Shown in pieces: positions 20,349 to 29,797 of a stretch of 39,189 nucleotides of DNA. The number at the start of each line of letters is the position of its first letter. Position 1 is the first letter of the stretch. The notes under the pieces were generated by a model, which was not told the DNA's origin, searched no databases, and worked only from the letters and a program-made list of their open reading frames with translations. The DNA comes from Curvibacter sp. (GTDB taxonomy: Bacteria; Pseudomonadota; Gammaproteobacteria; Burkholderiales; Burkholderiaceae_C). Where the stretch lies: NCBI GenBank assembly GCA_003500955.1, contig DNQP01000300.1:1-39189 (forward strand). The letters run 5' to 3'. The translations under genes were made by a program, and so were the position numbers.

Positions 20349-20999
20349 ATGCGTCGACGTCTGTTCCACCGCCTGCTGGCGGCTACCACCACCGGGCTGA
20401 TCGTTCTCGGGCCGGTGTTCGCATCCGCCCATGCTGCCGATGATGCAGCCGACGCCATGATCCTCAAGCTCTCGACCGAGGTGCTCGACAGCATCAAGGC
20501 GGACCCGGCGATCAAGGCCGGCAATGTCGACCGCATCATCGCGCTGGTCGACAGCAAGATCATGCCCAACGTCAATTTCCAGCGCATGACGGCGTCCTCT
20601 GTCGGTCCGGGTTGGCGCCAGGCCACGCCCGAGCAGCGCAAGCGTCTGCAGGAGGAGTACAAGATTCTGCTGGTGCGCACCTATGCCGGCGCCCTGGCCC
20701 AGGTCAATGACATGACGGTCACCGCCAAGCCCATGCGCGCCACCCCCGAGGACAAGGAGGTCGTGGTGCGTACCGAGGTGCGCGGCCAGGGCAACCCTGA
20801 GCCCATCCAGCTGGACTACCGGCTGGAGAGGACGCCTGGCGAAGGTCGCGGCTGGAAGATCTACAACCTCAACGTCATGGGCGTGTGGCTGGTCGAGACC
20901 TACCGCAGCCAGTTTGCCCAGGAGGTCAATGCCAAGGGCATCGACGGCCTGATCGCCTCGCTGGTCGAGCGCAACAAGGCCAACGCCAAGAAGGCCTGA
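20349..20999 (+). CDS. mlaC: Periplasmic phospholipid carrier MlaC
   Basis: This 216-residue protein has a Sec signal peptide (about residues 1-29, cleavage near ASAHA) and an MlaC/Ttg2D domain with SKIMPNVNFQRMTASSVGPG, WRQATPEQRKRLQEEYKILL, VRTYAGAL and the C-terminal GWKIYNLNVMGVWLVETYRS. It carries phospholipid across the periplasm between MlaA and MlaD. A strong AGAGGAG ribosome-binding site precedes the ATG. mlaB starts 1 nt after the stop. Confidence 0.95.
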   Translation: MRRRLFHRLLAATTTGLIVLGPVFASAHAADDAADAMILKLSTEVLDSIKADPAIKAGNVDRIIALVDSKIMPNVNFQRMTASSVGPGWRQATPEQRKRLQEEYKILLVRTYAGALAQVNDMTVTAKPMRATPEDKEVVVRTEVRGQGNPEPIQLDYRLERTPGEGRGWKIYNLNVMGVWLVETYRSQFAQEVNAKGIDGLIASLVERNKANAKKA

Positions 21000-21000
21000 G

Positions 21001-21270
21001 ATGCTGGTTCTGCCTCCTGAGCTGACCCACAAGCAGGCCTCGGCCTGCCTGCGCATGCTGGTGCAGGGCCTGCCCTCACAGAACGGTGCGGCCGTGGTGG
21101 TGGATGCCGCTTCGCTGCAGCGCTTCGACTCCTCGGCCCTGTCCGTGCTGCTGGAGTTCCGGCGCGCCAGCCTGGCGCGCGGCAAGGGTTTCGAGATTCG
21201 CAACCTGAGCGCGCGCCTGGTCGATCTGGCCCGTCTCTATGGCGTGGACGGTCTGCTGCTGGCCGCCTGA
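21001..21270 (+). CDS. mlaB: STAS-domain protein MlaB
   Basis: This small (89-residue) STAS-domain protein matches MlaB by fold and position. It contains VVVDAASLQRFDSSALSVLL, with the Ser-Ser pair where anti-sigma antagonists carry the phosphorylated serine, and ends in a short helix LARLYGVDGLLLAA. MlaB binds MlaF in the cytoplasm and is needed for complex stability and activity. It starts 1 nt after mlaC and is the last gene of the mla set before a new candidate promoter. Confidence 0.88.
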   Translation: MLVLPPELTHKQASACLRMLVQGLPSQNGAAVVVDAASLQRFDSSALSVLLEFRRASLARGKGFEIRNLSARLVDLARLYGVDGLLLAA

Positions 21271-21286
21271 GCATCGCCTGCACGTC

Positions 21287-21306
21287 AGCGGGCGGCCCGC
21301 TAAAAT
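21287..21306 (+). promoter_or_regulatory. Palindrome overlapping a -10 box before the ABC exporter genes
   Basis: AGCGGGCGGCCCGCT (21287-21301) is a perfect inverted repeat (7-bp arms, 1-nt centre). Its last T is also the first base of TAAAAT (21301-21306), a -10-like hexamer 11 nt before the ATG at 21318. It could be an operator or the 3'-end stem-loop of the mla transcript. The predicted leader is only about 5 nt and lacks a ribosome-binding site. Confidence 0.4.
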
Positions 21307-21317
21307 GTCGGACTCCC

Positions 21318-22235
21318 ATGCCCGCCATCTCCTTCCAGTCGGTCTCCCGACACTACCCGCTGGCCCGCGGTCCCAAGGGCGCCACCTTCGCCGCACTTGA
21401 CGATGTCAGCCTCGACATCGAGGAGGGTGAATTCTTCGGTCTGCTGGGTCCCAATGGTGCTGGCAAGACCACGCTGATCAGCATCCTCGCCGGCCTGGTC
21501 CGCGCGAGCAGTGGCCGTGTGTCCGTGCTCGGCCACGATGTGCAGACCGAGTACGCCCAGGCCCGCCAGCAGCTGGGTGTGGTTCCGCAAGAGCTGGTCT
21601 TTGATCCCTTCTTCAATGTGCGCGAGACCCTGCGCATCCAGTCGGGCTACTTCGGCGTGAAGAACAACGAGGCCTGGATCGATGAGTTGCTGGAGAGTCT
21701 GGGGCTGGCCGACAAGGCCAACGCCAACATGCGCCAGCTCTCGGGGGGCATGAAGCGCCGCGTGCTGGTGGCCCAGGCCCTGGTGCACAAGCCGCCGGTC
21801 ATCGTGCTCGACGAGCCGACGGCCGGTGTGGACGTGGAGCTGCGCCAGACCCTCTGGGCTTTTGTTTCGAAGCTCAACAAGCAGGGTCACACCGTGCTGC
21901 TGACCACGCATTACCTTGAAGAGGCCGAGGCCCTGTGTAACCGCATCGCCATGCTCAAGAGCGGCAAGGTGGTGGCGCTGGCGCGCACCAGCGAGCTACT
22001 CAAGGCCGCTTCCAGCCATGTGCTGCGCATGAAGATCGAAGGTGAATTGCCGCCAGCCTTGGCTGAGCGGGCGCGTGTGACCGGGCGTGTGGTGCAGTTC
22101 CCCGCCCACGATGCGCGCGAGATCGAGAGCTACCTGGCAGCCGTGCGCGAGTCCGGTGTCACGGTGGACGATGTCGAGATCACCAAGGCGGACCTGGAAG
22201 ACGTGTTTCTCGAAGTCATGGGGACGCAGCAATGA
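21318..22235 (+). CDS. ABC-2 exporter ATP-binding protein (YadG-like)
   Basis: This 305-residue ATPase has Walker A GPNGAGKTT, the Q-loop GVVPQELVFDPFFNVRETL, the signature LSGGMKRRVLVAQA, Walker B VIVLDEPTAGVD, the H-loop TTHYLEEAE, and a C-terminal extension (residues about 235-305) of the DUF4162 kind ending in ADLEDVFLEVMG, typical of ABC-2 drug/polysaccharide-type exporters. With the next gene it forms a YadG/YadH-like transporter of unknown substrate. It sits between mlaB and ibaG, a place where E. coli has no gene. Confidence 0.9.
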   Translation: MPAISFQSVSRHYPLARGPKGATFAALDDVSLDIEEGEFFGLLGPNGAGKTTLISILAGLVRASSGRVSVLGHDVQTEYAQARQQLGVVPQELVFDPFFNVRETLRIQSGYFGVKNNEAWIDELLESLGLADKANANMRQLSGGMKRRVLVAQALVHKPPVIVLDEPTAGVDVELRQTLWAFVSKLNKQGHTVLLTTHYLEEAEALCNRIAMLKSGKVVALARTSELLKAASSHVLRMKIEGELPPALAERARVTGRVVQFPAHDAREIESYLAAVRESGVTVDDVEITKADLEDVFLEVMGTQQ

Positions 22236-22987
22236 ACGGCTGGCAGACCCTGCTCTACAAGGAAGTGCTGCGCTTCTGGAAGGTCAGCTTCCAGACCATC
22301 GCGGCGCCCGTGCTCACGGCGGTGCTCTACCTGCTGATCTTTGGCCATGTGCTCGAAGATCACGTCAAGGTCTACGACCGCATCAGCTACACCGCCTTCC
22401 TGATCCCTGGTCTGGTGATGATGAGCGTGCTCCAGAACGCCTTTGCCAACAGCTCGTCTTCGCTGATCCAGAGCAAGATCATGGGCAACCTGGTCTTCCT
22501 GCTGCTCACGCCGCTGTCGCACTGGGCCTGGTTCTTTGCCTATGTCGGCTCCTCGGTACTGCGCGGCCTGGTGGTGGGCTCGGGCGTGCTGCTGGCCACG
22601 GTCTGGTTCGCCGAGCTGACGGTGGTATCGCCGCTGTGGGTGCTGCTGTTTGCCGTCCTGGGGGCGGCCCTGCTGGGCACGCTGGGCCTGATCGCCGGCC
22701 TGTGGGCCGAGAAGTTCGACCAGCTCGCGGCCTTCCAGAACTTCCTCATCATGCCCATGACTTTCCTCAGCGGCGTGTTCTACTCCATCCACTCGCTGCC
22801 GGCCTTCTGGCAGGGCGTGAGCCACCTCAACCCCTTCTTCTACATGATCGACGGCTTTCGTTACGGTTTCTTCGGCGTCAGCGACGTCTCGCCCTGGTTG
22901 AGCCTGGCCATCGTGGGCACGGCGCTGCTGGCCGTGGGTGGACTGGCCGTGCGCCTGCTGCGCATCGGTTACAAGATTCGGGGGTAA
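22232..22987 (+). CDS. ABC-2 exporter permease (YadH-like)
   Basis: This 251-residue membrane protein has about six helices. It contains the ABC-2 features ISYTAFLIPGLVMMSVLQNA, SLIQSKIMGNLVFLLLTPLS, the MTFLSGVFYSIHSLP segment and LNPFFYMIDGFRYGFFG, matching the YadH/NodJ type. It starts in an ATGA overlap with the ATPase gene, so the two are co-translated partners. Substrate unknown; the position next to envelope genes suggests a lipid or cell-wall-related cargo, which is inference only. Confidence 0.9.
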   Translation: MNGWQTLLYKEVLRFWKVSFQTIAAPVLTAVLYLLIFGHVLEDHVKVYDRISYTAFLIPGLVMMSVLQNAFANSSSSLIQSKIMGNLVFLLLTPLSHWAWFFAYVGSSVLRGLVVGSGVLLATVWFAELTVVSPLWVLLFAVLGAALLGTLGLIAGLWAEKFDQLAAFQNFLIMPMTFLSGVFYSIHSLPAFWQGVSHLNPFFYMIDGFRYGFFGVSDVSPWLSLAIVGTALLAVGGLAVRLLRIGYKIRG

Positions 22988-22990
22988 GCC

Positions 22991-23233
22991 ATGACTGCAG
23001 AACAGCTCCAGGCATTGATCGCCGCTGGCCTCCAGTGCGATCACATCGAGCTGGCCGGCGACGGCCGGCATTGGTATGCGACCATCGTGTCACCGGAATT
23101 CGAAGGCAAACGCGCCATCCAGCGCCACCAGCGGGTCTACGCGACCTTGGGCCGGAAGATACACACCGACGAAGTGCACGCCCTCTCCATGAAAACCTAC
23201 ACGCCGGCCGAATGGGCCGCGCAAGCGAAGTAA
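22991..23233 (+). CDS. ibaG: BolA/IbaG family protein
   Basis: This 80-residue BolA-fold protein has the family core HWYATIVSPEFEGKRAIQRH, QRVYATLGRKI and EVHALSMKTYTPAEW, with the invariant His in DEVHALSMKT. IbaG-type BolA proteins work with monothiol glutaredoxins in handling 2Fe-2S clusters and respond to acid stress in E. coli. Position just before murA matches E. coli (ibaG-murA), so the IbaG name fits better than BolA. It starts 3 nt after the permease stop. Confidence 0.88.
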   Translation: MTAEQLQALIAAGLQCDHIELAGDGRHWYATIVSPEFEGKRAIQRHQRVYATLGRKIHTDEVHALSMKTYTPAEWAAQAK

Positions 23234-23239
23234 ACACAG

Positions 23240-24505
23240 ATGGACAAACTGCTGATCCGTGGCGGGCGCGAGCTGCGTGGCGAGGTGCTGGTCTCCGGCG
23301 CCAAGAACGCGGCGCTGCCCGAGCTCTGCGCCGCCCTGCTGAGCGCGCAGCCCGTGACGCTGCGCAACGTGCCACGCCTGCAGGACGTGGCCACCATGCT
23401 CAAGCTGATCCGCAACATGGGCGTGACGGTGGAGCAAGGCCAGGACGGCACGGTGCGCATCGATGCGGCCAAGCTGAGCAGTCCCGAAGCGCCGTACGAA
23501 CTCGTCAAGACCATGCGCGCCTCGGTGCTGGCCCTGGGGCCGCTGCTGGCGCGTTTTGGCGAAGCCACGGTGTCTTTGCCCGGCGGCTGTGCCATCGGCT
23601 CGCGCCCCGTGGACCAGCACATCAAGGGCCTGCAGGCCATGGGCGCCGAGATCACGGTCGAGCACGGCTACATCCTGGCCAAGCTGCCCAAGGGCGCGAA
23701 GCGTCTCAAGGGCGCGCGCATCACGACCGACATGGTGACCGTGACCGGTACCGAGAACCTGCTCATGGCGGCCACGCTGGCCGAGGGCGAGACCATCCTC
23801 GAGAACGCCGCGCAGGAGCCCGAGATCCCCGATCTGGCCGAGATGCTCATCAAGATGGGTGCGAAGATCGAGGGCCATGGCACGAGCCGTATCCGCGTCC
23901 AGGGCGTGGATGCGCTGCACGGGTGTGACCATCGCGTGGTCGCCGACCGCATCGAGGCCGGCACCTTCCTCTGTGCCGTGGCAGCCACGGGCGGTGACGT
24001 GGTGCTCAAGCATGGCCGCGCCGACCATCTGGACGCGGTGATCGAGAAGCTGGTCGCGGCTGGTGCCCAGGTGACGGCCCTGCCCGACGGCATCCGCGTG
24101 CAGTCCCAGGGGCGTCTGCAGGCGCAGAGCTTCCGCACCACGGAGTACCCGGGCTTCCCTACCGACATGCAGGCCCAGTTCATGGCGCTCAACTGCATCG
24201 CCCAGGGCACGGCCAAGGTGACCGAGACCATCTTCGAGAACCGCTACATGCACGTCAACGAACTGGTGCGCCTGGGCGCGAACATCCAGATCGACGGCAA
24301 GGTGGCTGTGATGGAGGGCGTGGCGCAGCTCTCGGGCGCGACCGTCATGGCCACGGACCTGCGGGCTTCGGCCAGCCTGGTCATCGCCGGCCTGGTGGCT
24401 GAAGGCGAGACCGTGGTGGACCGTATCTATCATCTCGATAGAGGTTACGACCGCATGGAAGCCAAGCTGGCGGCCCTCGGGGCGGACATCGAGCGCATCA
24501 AATAA
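23240..24505 (+). CDS. murA: UDP-N-acetylglucosamine 1-carboxyvinyltransferase
   Basis: MurA transfers enolpyruvate from PEP to UDP-GlcNAc, the first committed step of peptidoglycan synthesis, in the cytoplasm. The 421-residue protein shows Lys22-Asn23 in [10 protein letters not shown] and the active-site loop [19 protein letters not shown] with Cys117, the PEP/fosfomycin-reactive residue. [17 protein letters not shown] and the C-terminal [20 protein letters not shown] are also family marks. It lies 6 nt after ibaG. A GC-rich hairpin follows before hisG. Confidence 0.98.
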   Translation: MDKLLIRGGRELRGEVLVSGAKNAALPELCAALLSAQPVTLRNVPRLQDVATMLKLIRNMGVTVEQGQDGTVRIDAAKLSSPEAPYELVKTMRASVLALGPLLARFGEATVSLPGGCAIGSRPVDQHIKGLQAMGAEITVEHGYILAKLPKGAKRLKGARITTDMVTVTGTENLLMAATLAEGETILENAAQEPEIPDLAEMLIKMGAKIEGHGTSRIRVQGVDALHGCDHRVVADRIEAGTFLCAVAATGGDVVLKHGRADHLDAVIEKLVAAGAQVTALPDGIRVQSQGRLQAQSFRTTEYPGFPTDMQAQFMALNCIAQGTAKVTETIFENRYMHVNELVRLGANIQIDGKVAVMEGVAQLSGATVMATDLRASASLVIAGLVAEGETVVDRIYHLDRGYDRMEAKLAALGADIERIK

Positions 24506-24558
24506 GGCTGCGCAGCCCGCTCCACGGGGTACGGCTGCAGGGCCTTTGCTCCCCCGGG

Positions 24559-24588
24559 GCCGGGCAGGGGTGCCCGGCATGAGAAAAT
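24559..24588 (+). promoter_or_regulatory. Hairpin and candidate -10 box before hisG
   Basis: GCCGGGC/GCCCGGC (24559-24578) forms a perfect 7-bp stem with a 6-nt loop and no T-tract. GAAAAT at 24583-24588 follows and resembles a -10 box, giving a leader of about 15 nt. The hairpin may be a weak end for the murA message or part of a regulatory site for the histidine operon. No his leader peptide with repeated His codons is seen. Confidence 0.35.
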
Positions 24589-24609
24589 CAAGGCCCAGAA
24601 AGCCCCGCC

Positions 24610-25254
24610 ATGATCACCCTCGCTCTTTCCAAAGGCCGCATCTTCGACGAAACCCTGCCCCTGCTCCAGGCGGCCGGCATCGAGGTGCTGGACGATCCCG
24701 AGAAGACCCGCAAGCTCATCCTGGCCACCAACCAGCCCGAGGTGCGCGTGGTGCTGGTGCGCGCCACCGATGTGCCCACCTATGTGCAGTACGGCGGCGC
24801 CGACCTGGGCATCACCGGCCTGGACACGCTGATCGAGCACGGCAACGAAGGCCTGTACCAGCCGCTGGATCTGCGCATCGCCAAATGCCGCGTCAGCGTG
24901 GCGGTGCGTGAAGGTTACGACTACGCCGCCGCCGTGCGCCAGGGCGCGCGCCTGCGTGTGGCCACCAAGTACGTGGCGATCGCGCGTGACTTCTTCGCCG
25001 CCAAGGGCGTGCACGTGGACCTGATCAAGCTCTACGGCAGCATGGAGCTCGCGCCGCTGACCGGCCTGGCCGACGCCATCGTGGACCTGGTGTCCACGGG
25101 CAACACGCTCAAGGCCAACCAGCTGGTCGAGGTCGAGCGCATCATGGACATCTCCTCGCGCCTGGTCGTCAACCAGGCTGCGCTCAAGCTCAAGCGCGAA
25201 CCCATGCGCCAGATCATCGACGCCTTTGGTAAGGCGCTGGAGGCCACGGCATGA
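24610..25254 (+). CDS. hisG: ATP phosphoribosyltransferase, short form
   Basis: HisG joins ATP and PRPP, the first step of histidine synthesis. At 214 residues it is the short form, lacking the C-terminal regulatory domain of the long enzyme. Short HisG needs the HisZ subunit, which is not in this window. Motifs are [36 protein letters not shown], and the PRPP-binding [18 protein letters not shown]. It overlaps hisD as ATGA. Confidence 0.97.
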   Translation: MITLALSKGRIFDETLPLLQAAGIEVLDDPEKTRKLILATNQPEVRVVLVRATDVPTYVQYGGADLGITGLDTLIEHGNEGLYQPLDLRIAKCRVSVAVREGYDYAAAVRQGARLRVATKYVAIARDFFAAKGVHVDLIKLYGSMELAPLTGLADAIVDLVSTGNTLKANQLVEVERIMDISSRLVVNQAALKLKREPMRQIIDAFGKALEATA

Positions 25255-26579
25255 GTTTCAAGGCCGAGCCCCTGCGCCTGTCCACGGCCCAGACTGATTT
25301 CGAGCAACGCTTCAAGGAGCGCTTGCACTGGTCGGGCGAGACCGATGCCGCGATCGAGCAGCGCGTGGCCGAGATCCTGGCCGACGTGCAAAAGCGCGGT
25401 GATGCCGCCGTGCTCGAGTACACCGCGCGTTTCGACGGCCTGCAGGGCCAGACCCTCAAAGACCTCGAGCTCACGCAGGCCGAACTCCAGGCCGCCTTCG
25501 ACGGTCTGCCGACCGCCCAGCGCGCGGCGCTGCAGGCCGCCGCGCAGCGCGTGCGCAGCTACCACGAGGCGCAAAAGCGCGCCAGCGGCGAGAGTTGGAG
25601 CTACCGCGATACCGACGGCACCCTGCTGGGCCAGAAGGTCACCCCTCTGGACCGCGTGGGCATCTACGTGCCCGGCGGCAAGGCGGCCTATCCGTCCTCC
25701 GTGCTGATGAACGCCATTCCCGCCCACGTGGCCGGGGTCGGCGAGATCATCATGGTGGTGCCCACGCCGCGCGGCGAGAAGAACCCCCTGGTGCTGGCCG
25801 CGGCCTATGTGGCCGGCGTGACGCGCGCCTTCACCATCGGCGGCGCCCAGGCCGTCGCGGCCCTGGCTTATGGCACGGCCACCGTGCCCGGCGTGGACAA
25901 GATCACCGGCCCGGGCAACGCCTATGTGGCCAGCGCCAAGAAACACGTGTTCGGCAAGGTCGGTATCGACATGATTGCCGGCCCGAGCGAGATCCTCGTG
26001 CTGGCCGACGGCAGCACGCCGGCCGATTGGGTGGCCATGGATCTGTTCAGCCAGGCCGAGCACGACGAACTGGCGCAGAGCATTCTGCTGTGCCCGGATG
26101 CGGCCTATATCGAGGCCGTGCAACGCGAGATCGATCGTCTGCTGGGCGAGATGCCGCGCGCCGAGATCATCGCCAAGAGCCTCACGGGCCGTGGTGCACT
26201 GATCCACACGCGCAGCATGGAAGAGGCCTGCGCCATCAGCAACCGCATCGCCCCCGAGCATCTGGAGGTCTCGAGCCGCGATCCCCAGAAGTGGGAGCCG
26301 CTGCTTAAGCACGCGGGCGCCATCTTCCTTGGCGCCTATACCAGCGAATCCCTGGGCGATTACTGCGCCGGCCCCAACCATGTGCTGCCCACCTCGGGTA
26401 CAGCGCGTTTCTCCTCGCCCCTGGGCGTGTACGACTTCCAGAAGCGCAGCAGCCTGATCGAGGTCAGCGAGGCCGGTGCGCAGACGCTGGGTCAGATCGC
26501 TTCCGTGCTGGCGCATGGCGAGGGCCTGCAGGCCCATGCGCGCGCTGCCGAAATGCGCCTGAAAGATCCGAAGAAATGA
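25251..26579 (+). CDS. hisD: Histidinol dehydrogenase
   Basis: HisD oxidises L-histidinol to histidine in two NAD-dependent steps, the last reactions of the pathway. The 442-residue protein has [37 protein letters not shown], the zinc ligands in FSQAEHDE, and the catalytic Glu-His in IAPEHLEV, followed by [18 protein letters not shown]. It overlaps hisG and hisC by 4 nt each. Confidence 0.98.
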   Translation: MSFKAEPLRLSTAQTDFEQRFKERLHWSGETDAAIEQRVAEILADVQKRGDAAVLEYTARFDGLQGQTLKDLELTQAELQAAFDGLPTAQRAALQAAAQRVRSYHEAQKRASGESWSYRDTDGTLLGQKVTPLDRVGIYVPGGKAAYPSSVLMNAIPAHVAGVGEIIMVVPTPRGEKNPLVLAAAYVAGVTRAFTIGGAQAVAALAYGTATVPGVDKITGPGNAYVASAKKHVFGKVGIDMIAGPSEILVLADGSTPADWVAMDLFSQAEHDELAQSILLCPDAAYIEAVQREIDRLLGEMPRAEIIAKSLTGRGALIHTRSMEEACAISNRIAPEHLEVSSRDPQKWEPLLKHAGAIFLGAYTSESLGDYCAGPNHVLPTSGTARFSSPLGVYDFQKRSSLIEVSEAGAQTLGQIASVLAHGEGLQAHARAAEMRLKDPKK

Positions 26580-27673
26580 CCGCACTCGATCCCAGGCTCA
26601 AGAGCCTGATCCGCCAGGACATCCAGGGCATGCATGCCTACGCCGTGCAGGCGTCCGCCGGCATGGTCAAGCTCGATGCCATGGAGAACCCGTACAGCCT
26701 GCCGCCCGCACTGCAGGCCGCGCTCGGTGAACGCCTGGGCAAGCTGGCGCTCAACCGCTACCCTGATGGTCGTGTGGAAGAGCTGCGCGCTACGCTGGCC
26801 GCCTACGCGGGCATGCCGGAGGGCTATGCCCTGATGCTGGGCAACGGGTCCGACGAGCTGATCTCCCTGCTGGCCATGGCCTGTGACGTGCCCGGCGCCT
26901 CCATCCTGGCACCCGTGCCCGGTTTCGTGATGTACGCCATGAGCGCGCAGCTTCAGGGCCTGGCCTTCCACGGTGTGCCGCTGACGGCCGAGTTCGAGCT
27001 CGACGTCACGGCCATGCTGGGCGCGATCGCGCGTCACAAGCCCACCATCACCTACATCGCCTACCCCAACAACCCCACGGCCAATCTCTGGAGCGACACG
27101 GCGATCGAGAAGATCATCGCCGCCGTGGGCGAGCAGGGCGGTCTGGTCGTGATGGACGAGGCCTACCAGCCTTTCGCTTCGCGCAGCTGGGTCGAGCGCA
27201 TCCGTGCCAACCCCGGGGGCAACCGCCACGTGCTGCTGATGCGCACGATGTCCAAGTTTGGTCTGGCCGGTGTGCGGCTGGGCTACATGATGGGCCCGGC
27301 CGAGCTGATCGCCGAGATCGACAAAGTACGCCCGCCCTACAACGTCAGCGTGCTGAACTACGAATGCGCGCTGTTCGCGCTCGAGCATGCTGACGTCTTC
27401 GCCGCCCAGGCGGCCGAGATCAAAGCCCAGCGTGCTATGCTTTTTGAAGCGCTTAAGAGCCTGCCCGGGGTGCGGGTCTGGAACAGCGACGCCAATATGA
27501 TCCTGATCCGCGTGTCGGATGCCGCCAAAACTTTCGAGGGCATGAAGTCGCGCAAGGTCCTGGTGAAGAATGTGTCCAAGCTCCATCCGCTGCTGGCCAA
27601 CTGCCTGCGCCTGACCGTGGGCACCCCGCAGGAAAACCAGCTGATGCTGGCTGCCTTGAAAGAATCACTATGA
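26576..27673 (+). CDS. hisC: Histidinol-phosphate aminotransferase
   Basis: This PLP enzyme converts imidazole acetol phosphate to L-histidinol phosphate. The 365-residue fold type I protein has [48 protein letters not shown], and the PLP-binding lysine in [15 protein letters not shown]. It overlaps hisD and hisB as ATGA, consistent with translational coupling. Confidence 0.97.
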   Translation: MTALDPRLKSLIRQDIQGMHAYAVQASAGMVKLDAMENPYSLPPALQAALGERLGKLALNRYPDGRVEELRATLAAYAGMPEGYALMLGNGSDELISLLAMACDVPGASILAPVPGFVMYAMSAQLQGLAFHGVPLTAEFELDVTAMLGAIARHKPTITYIAYPNNPTANLWSDTAIEKIIAAVGEQGGLVVMDEAYQPFASRSWVERIRANPGGNRHVLLMRTMSKFGLAGVRLGYMMGPAELIAEIDKVRPPYNVSVLNYECALFALEHADVFAAQAAEIKAQRAMLFEALKSLPGVRVWNSDANMILIRVSDAAKTFEGMKSRKVLVKNVSKLHPLLANCLRLTVGTPQENQLMLAALKESL

Positions 27674-28266
27674 GCAACGCACGTACCGCTGAAGTTTCTC
27701 GCAACACCGCCGAGACCCAGATCACCGTCAAGGTCAACCTGGACGGCACAGGCGTCTCACACCTGTCGACCGGCATCGGTTTCTTCGACCACATGCTGGA
27801 CCAGATCGCGCGCCACGGCCTGATTGATCTGGACATCCAGGCCAAGGGCGACCTGCACATCGACGGTCACCACACCGTGGAAGACGTGGGCATCACCTTG
27901 GGCCAAGCCGTGGCCAAGGCCGTGGGCGACAAGAAGGGCATCCGCCGATACGGCCATGCCTATGTGCCGCTGGACGAGGCTTTGTCCCGCGTGGTCGTGG
28001 ACTTCTCGGGTCGCCCGGGCCTGGACATGCACGTACCCTTCAAGAGCGGCATGATCGGTGCCTTCGACACCCAGCTGACCTACGAGTTCTTCCAGGGCTT
28101 TGTGAACCACGCCTTCGTGACCCTGCACATCGACAACCTCAAGGGCGAGAACGCGCACCACCAGGCCGAGACCGTGTTCAAGGCTTTCGGTCGCGCCTTG
28201 CGCGCCGCGCTGGAGATCGATCCGCGTTCGGTGGGGGTGATTCCCTCGACCAAAGGCAGTCTATGA
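27670..28266 (+). CDS. hisB: Imidazoleglycerol-phosphate dehydratase
   Basis: HisB dehydrates IGP to imidazole acetol phosphate with two manganese ions. At 198 residues it is the monofunctional form, without the N-terminal histidinol-phosphatase domain of enterobacteria. The phosphatase gene must lie elsewhere. Metal-site motifs are [37 protein letters not shown] and [17 protein letters not shown]. It overlaps hisC by 4 nt. The next gene does not couple directly: a 94-nt palindromic stretch intervenes. Confidence 0.97.
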   Translation: MSNARTAEVSRNTAETQITVKVNLDGTGVSHLSTGIGFFDHMLDQIARHGLIDLDIQAKGDLHIDGHHTVEDVGITLGQAVAKAVGDKKGIRRYGHAYVPLDEALSRVVVDFSGRPGLDMHVPFKSGMIGAFDTQLTYEFFQGFVNHAFVTLHIDNLKGENAHHQAETVFKAFGRALRAALEIDPRSVGVIPSTKGSL

Positions 28267-28360
28267 CTCCCCCCCGAAGCGCCTGCGGCGCCTCCCCCTC
28301 GTGGGGGCGCCACCAGCAGCCCGGCAAAGCCGGTTCTGCGGTGGCCCTGGAGTTGTGCTG
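28267..28360 (+). repeat. Palindrome-rich intergenic element between hisB and hisH
   Basis: This stretch has a strong hairpin built on GGCGCC (28287-28292) and GGCGCC (28306-28311) with extra C/G pairs inside, and a second one, CCGGC-AAA-GCCGG (28321-28333). From memory, similar C-rich stretches followed by a CCGGCAAAGCCGG-like hairpin recur between genes in Comamonadaceae, but I cannot confirm this here and no second copy is seen in the window. It interrupts an otherwise tightly packed operon. Confidence 0.5.
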
Positions 28361-29023
28361 ATGAGCGATCGGGTCGTTGCCGTCGTCGACTACGGCATGG
28401 GCAATCTGCGCTCGGTCTCGCAGGCCGTGCAGGCTGCTGCTGCTGGCAGCGGCTGGCATGTGCTGATCACCCAGCGCCCCGAAGAGGTGCGCGCCGCGGC
28501 CCGTGTGGTGCTGCCCGGCCAGGGCGCCATGCCCGACTGCATGCGCGAGCTGCGTGATTCAGGCATGCAGGAAGCCGTGCTCGAGGCCGCTTCAAACAAG
28601 CCCCTGTTCGGGGTGTGCGTGGGCATGCAGATGATGCTGGACCACAGCGCCGAGGGCGACACGCCGGGTCTGGGGCTCATCCCCGGGCAGGTGATCAAGT
28701 TCGATCTCGCGGGCCGCACCCAGCCCGATGGCAGCCGCTACAAGGTACCGCAGATGGGCTGGAACCGTGTGCAGCAGATGGACCATGGTGCCGGCCGCCA
28801 CCCCGTGTGGGCCGGTGTACCCGATGGCAGCTACTTCTATTTCGTGCACAGCTTCTACGCGCGACCGTCGGATGCACGCCACAGCGCCGGCGAGGCCGAT
28901 TACGGGGCCCGCTTCACGGCAGCCATTGCACGCGATAATATTTTCGCGACACAATTCCACCCCGAGAAAAGTGCTGCCCACGGCCTCGCTCTCTACCGCA
29001 ACTTCCTCCACTGGAATCCCTGA
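28361..29023 (+). CDS. hisH: Imidazole glycerol phosphate synthase, glutamine amidotransferase subunit
   Basis: HisH releases ammonia from glutamine and channels it to HisF. The 220-residue class I amidotransferase has [16 protein letters not shown], the nucleophile Cys in [24 protein letters not shown], and the His-Glu pair in [14 protein letters not shown] chose ATG 28361, since earlier in-frame codons lie in the palindromic element and would add 20 unrelated residues. There is no strong ribosome-binding site (TGGAGTTG at 28348-28355 is possible). Confidence 0.95.
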   Translation: MSDRVVAVVDYGMGNLRSVSQAVQAAAAGSGWHVLITQRPEEVRAAARVVLPGQGAMPDCMRELRDSGMQEAVLEAASNKPLFGVCVGMQMMLDHSAEGDTPGLGLIPGQVIKFDLAGRTQPDGSRYKVPQMGWNRVQQMDHGAGRHPVWAGVPDGSYFYFVHSFYARPSDARHSAGEADYGARFTAAIARDNIFATQFHPEKSAAHGLALYRNFLHWNP

Positions 29024-29056
29024 ACCTACGGTTCGGACTGAACGCGCTCCTGCATC

Positions 29057-29797
29057 ATGCTTCTCATTCCTGCGATTGATCTGAAAGACGGTCACTGTGT
29101 GCGCCTCAAGCAGGGCGATATGGACCAGTCCACCACCTTCGGGGAAGACCCGGCCCAGATGGCCCGCAAATGGGTGGACAAGGGCGCACGCCGCCTGCAC
29201 CTGGTGGACCTCAACGGCGCCTTTGCCGGCCACCCCAAGAACGAGCAGGCCATCCGCAGCATCCTCAAGGAAGTGGGCAGCGAGATCGATGTGCAGCTTG
29301 GCGGTGGCATCCGCGACCTGGACACCATCGAGCGTTATCTGGACGCCGGCCTGCGTTACGTCATCATCGGTACGGCTGCGGTCAAGAACCCGGGTTTCCT
29401 GCAGGACGCCTGCACGGCCTTCGGCGGCCACATCATCGTGGGCCTGGACGCCAAGGACGGCAAGGTCGCGACTGACGGCTGGAGCAAGCTGACCCGGCAC
29501 GAGGTCGTGGACCTGGGCAAGAAGTTTCAGGACTACGGCGTCGAGTCCATCATCTACACCGACATCGGTCGCGACGGCATGCTCTCGGGCATCAACATCG
29601 AGGCCACGGTCAAGCTGGCCCAGGCCCTGACCATACCCGTCATCGCCTCCGGCGGCCTGAGCAATATGGCCGACATCGAGGCGCTGTGCGCAGTCGAAGG
29701 CGAGGGCGTCGAGGGCGTGATCTGTGGTCGCGCCATCTACACCGGCGACCTCGACTTCGAAGCCGCCCAGATCCGCGCCGACGAACTCAATGGCTGA
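29057..29797 (+). CDS. hisA: Phosphoribosylformimino-5-aminoimidazole carboxamide ribotide isomerase
   Basis: HisA converts ProFAR to PRFAR by an Amadori rearrangement. The 246-residue TIM barrel has the catalytic Asp in [30 protein letters not shown], the second acid in [14 protein letters not shown], and [13 protein letters not shown]. Its last codons overlap the mutarotase start by 8 nt rather than leading to hisF. Confidence 0.97.
   Translation: MLLIPAIDLKDGHCVRLKQGDMDQSTTFGEDPAQMARKWVDKGARRLHLVDLNGAFAGHPKNEQAIRSILKEVGSEIDVQLGGGIRDLDTIERYLDAGLRYVIIGTAAVKNPGFLQDACTAFGGHIIVGLDAKDGKVATDGWSKLTRHEVVDLGKKFQDYGVESIIYTDIGRDGMLSGINIEATVKLAQALTIPVIASGGLSNMADIEALCAVEGEGVEGVICGRAIYTGDLDFEAAQIRADELNG

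Noticed and set aside
22087..23928. A 613-codon plus-strand frame across the exporter permease, ibaG and murA
   Set aside because: Reads out of frame through three clearly recognised genes; composition is Arg/Gly/Ala-rich without domains.
24506..24609. Possible histidine attenuator or leader peptide before hisG
   Set aside because: No short reading frame with a run of His codons and no terminator/antiterminator pair; only one GC-rich hairpin without a T-tract.
28267..28360. CRISPR-like or tRNA-like structure in the hisB-hisH gap
   Set aside because: There are two different hairpins, not regularly spaced repeats, and no cloverleaf can be drawn.
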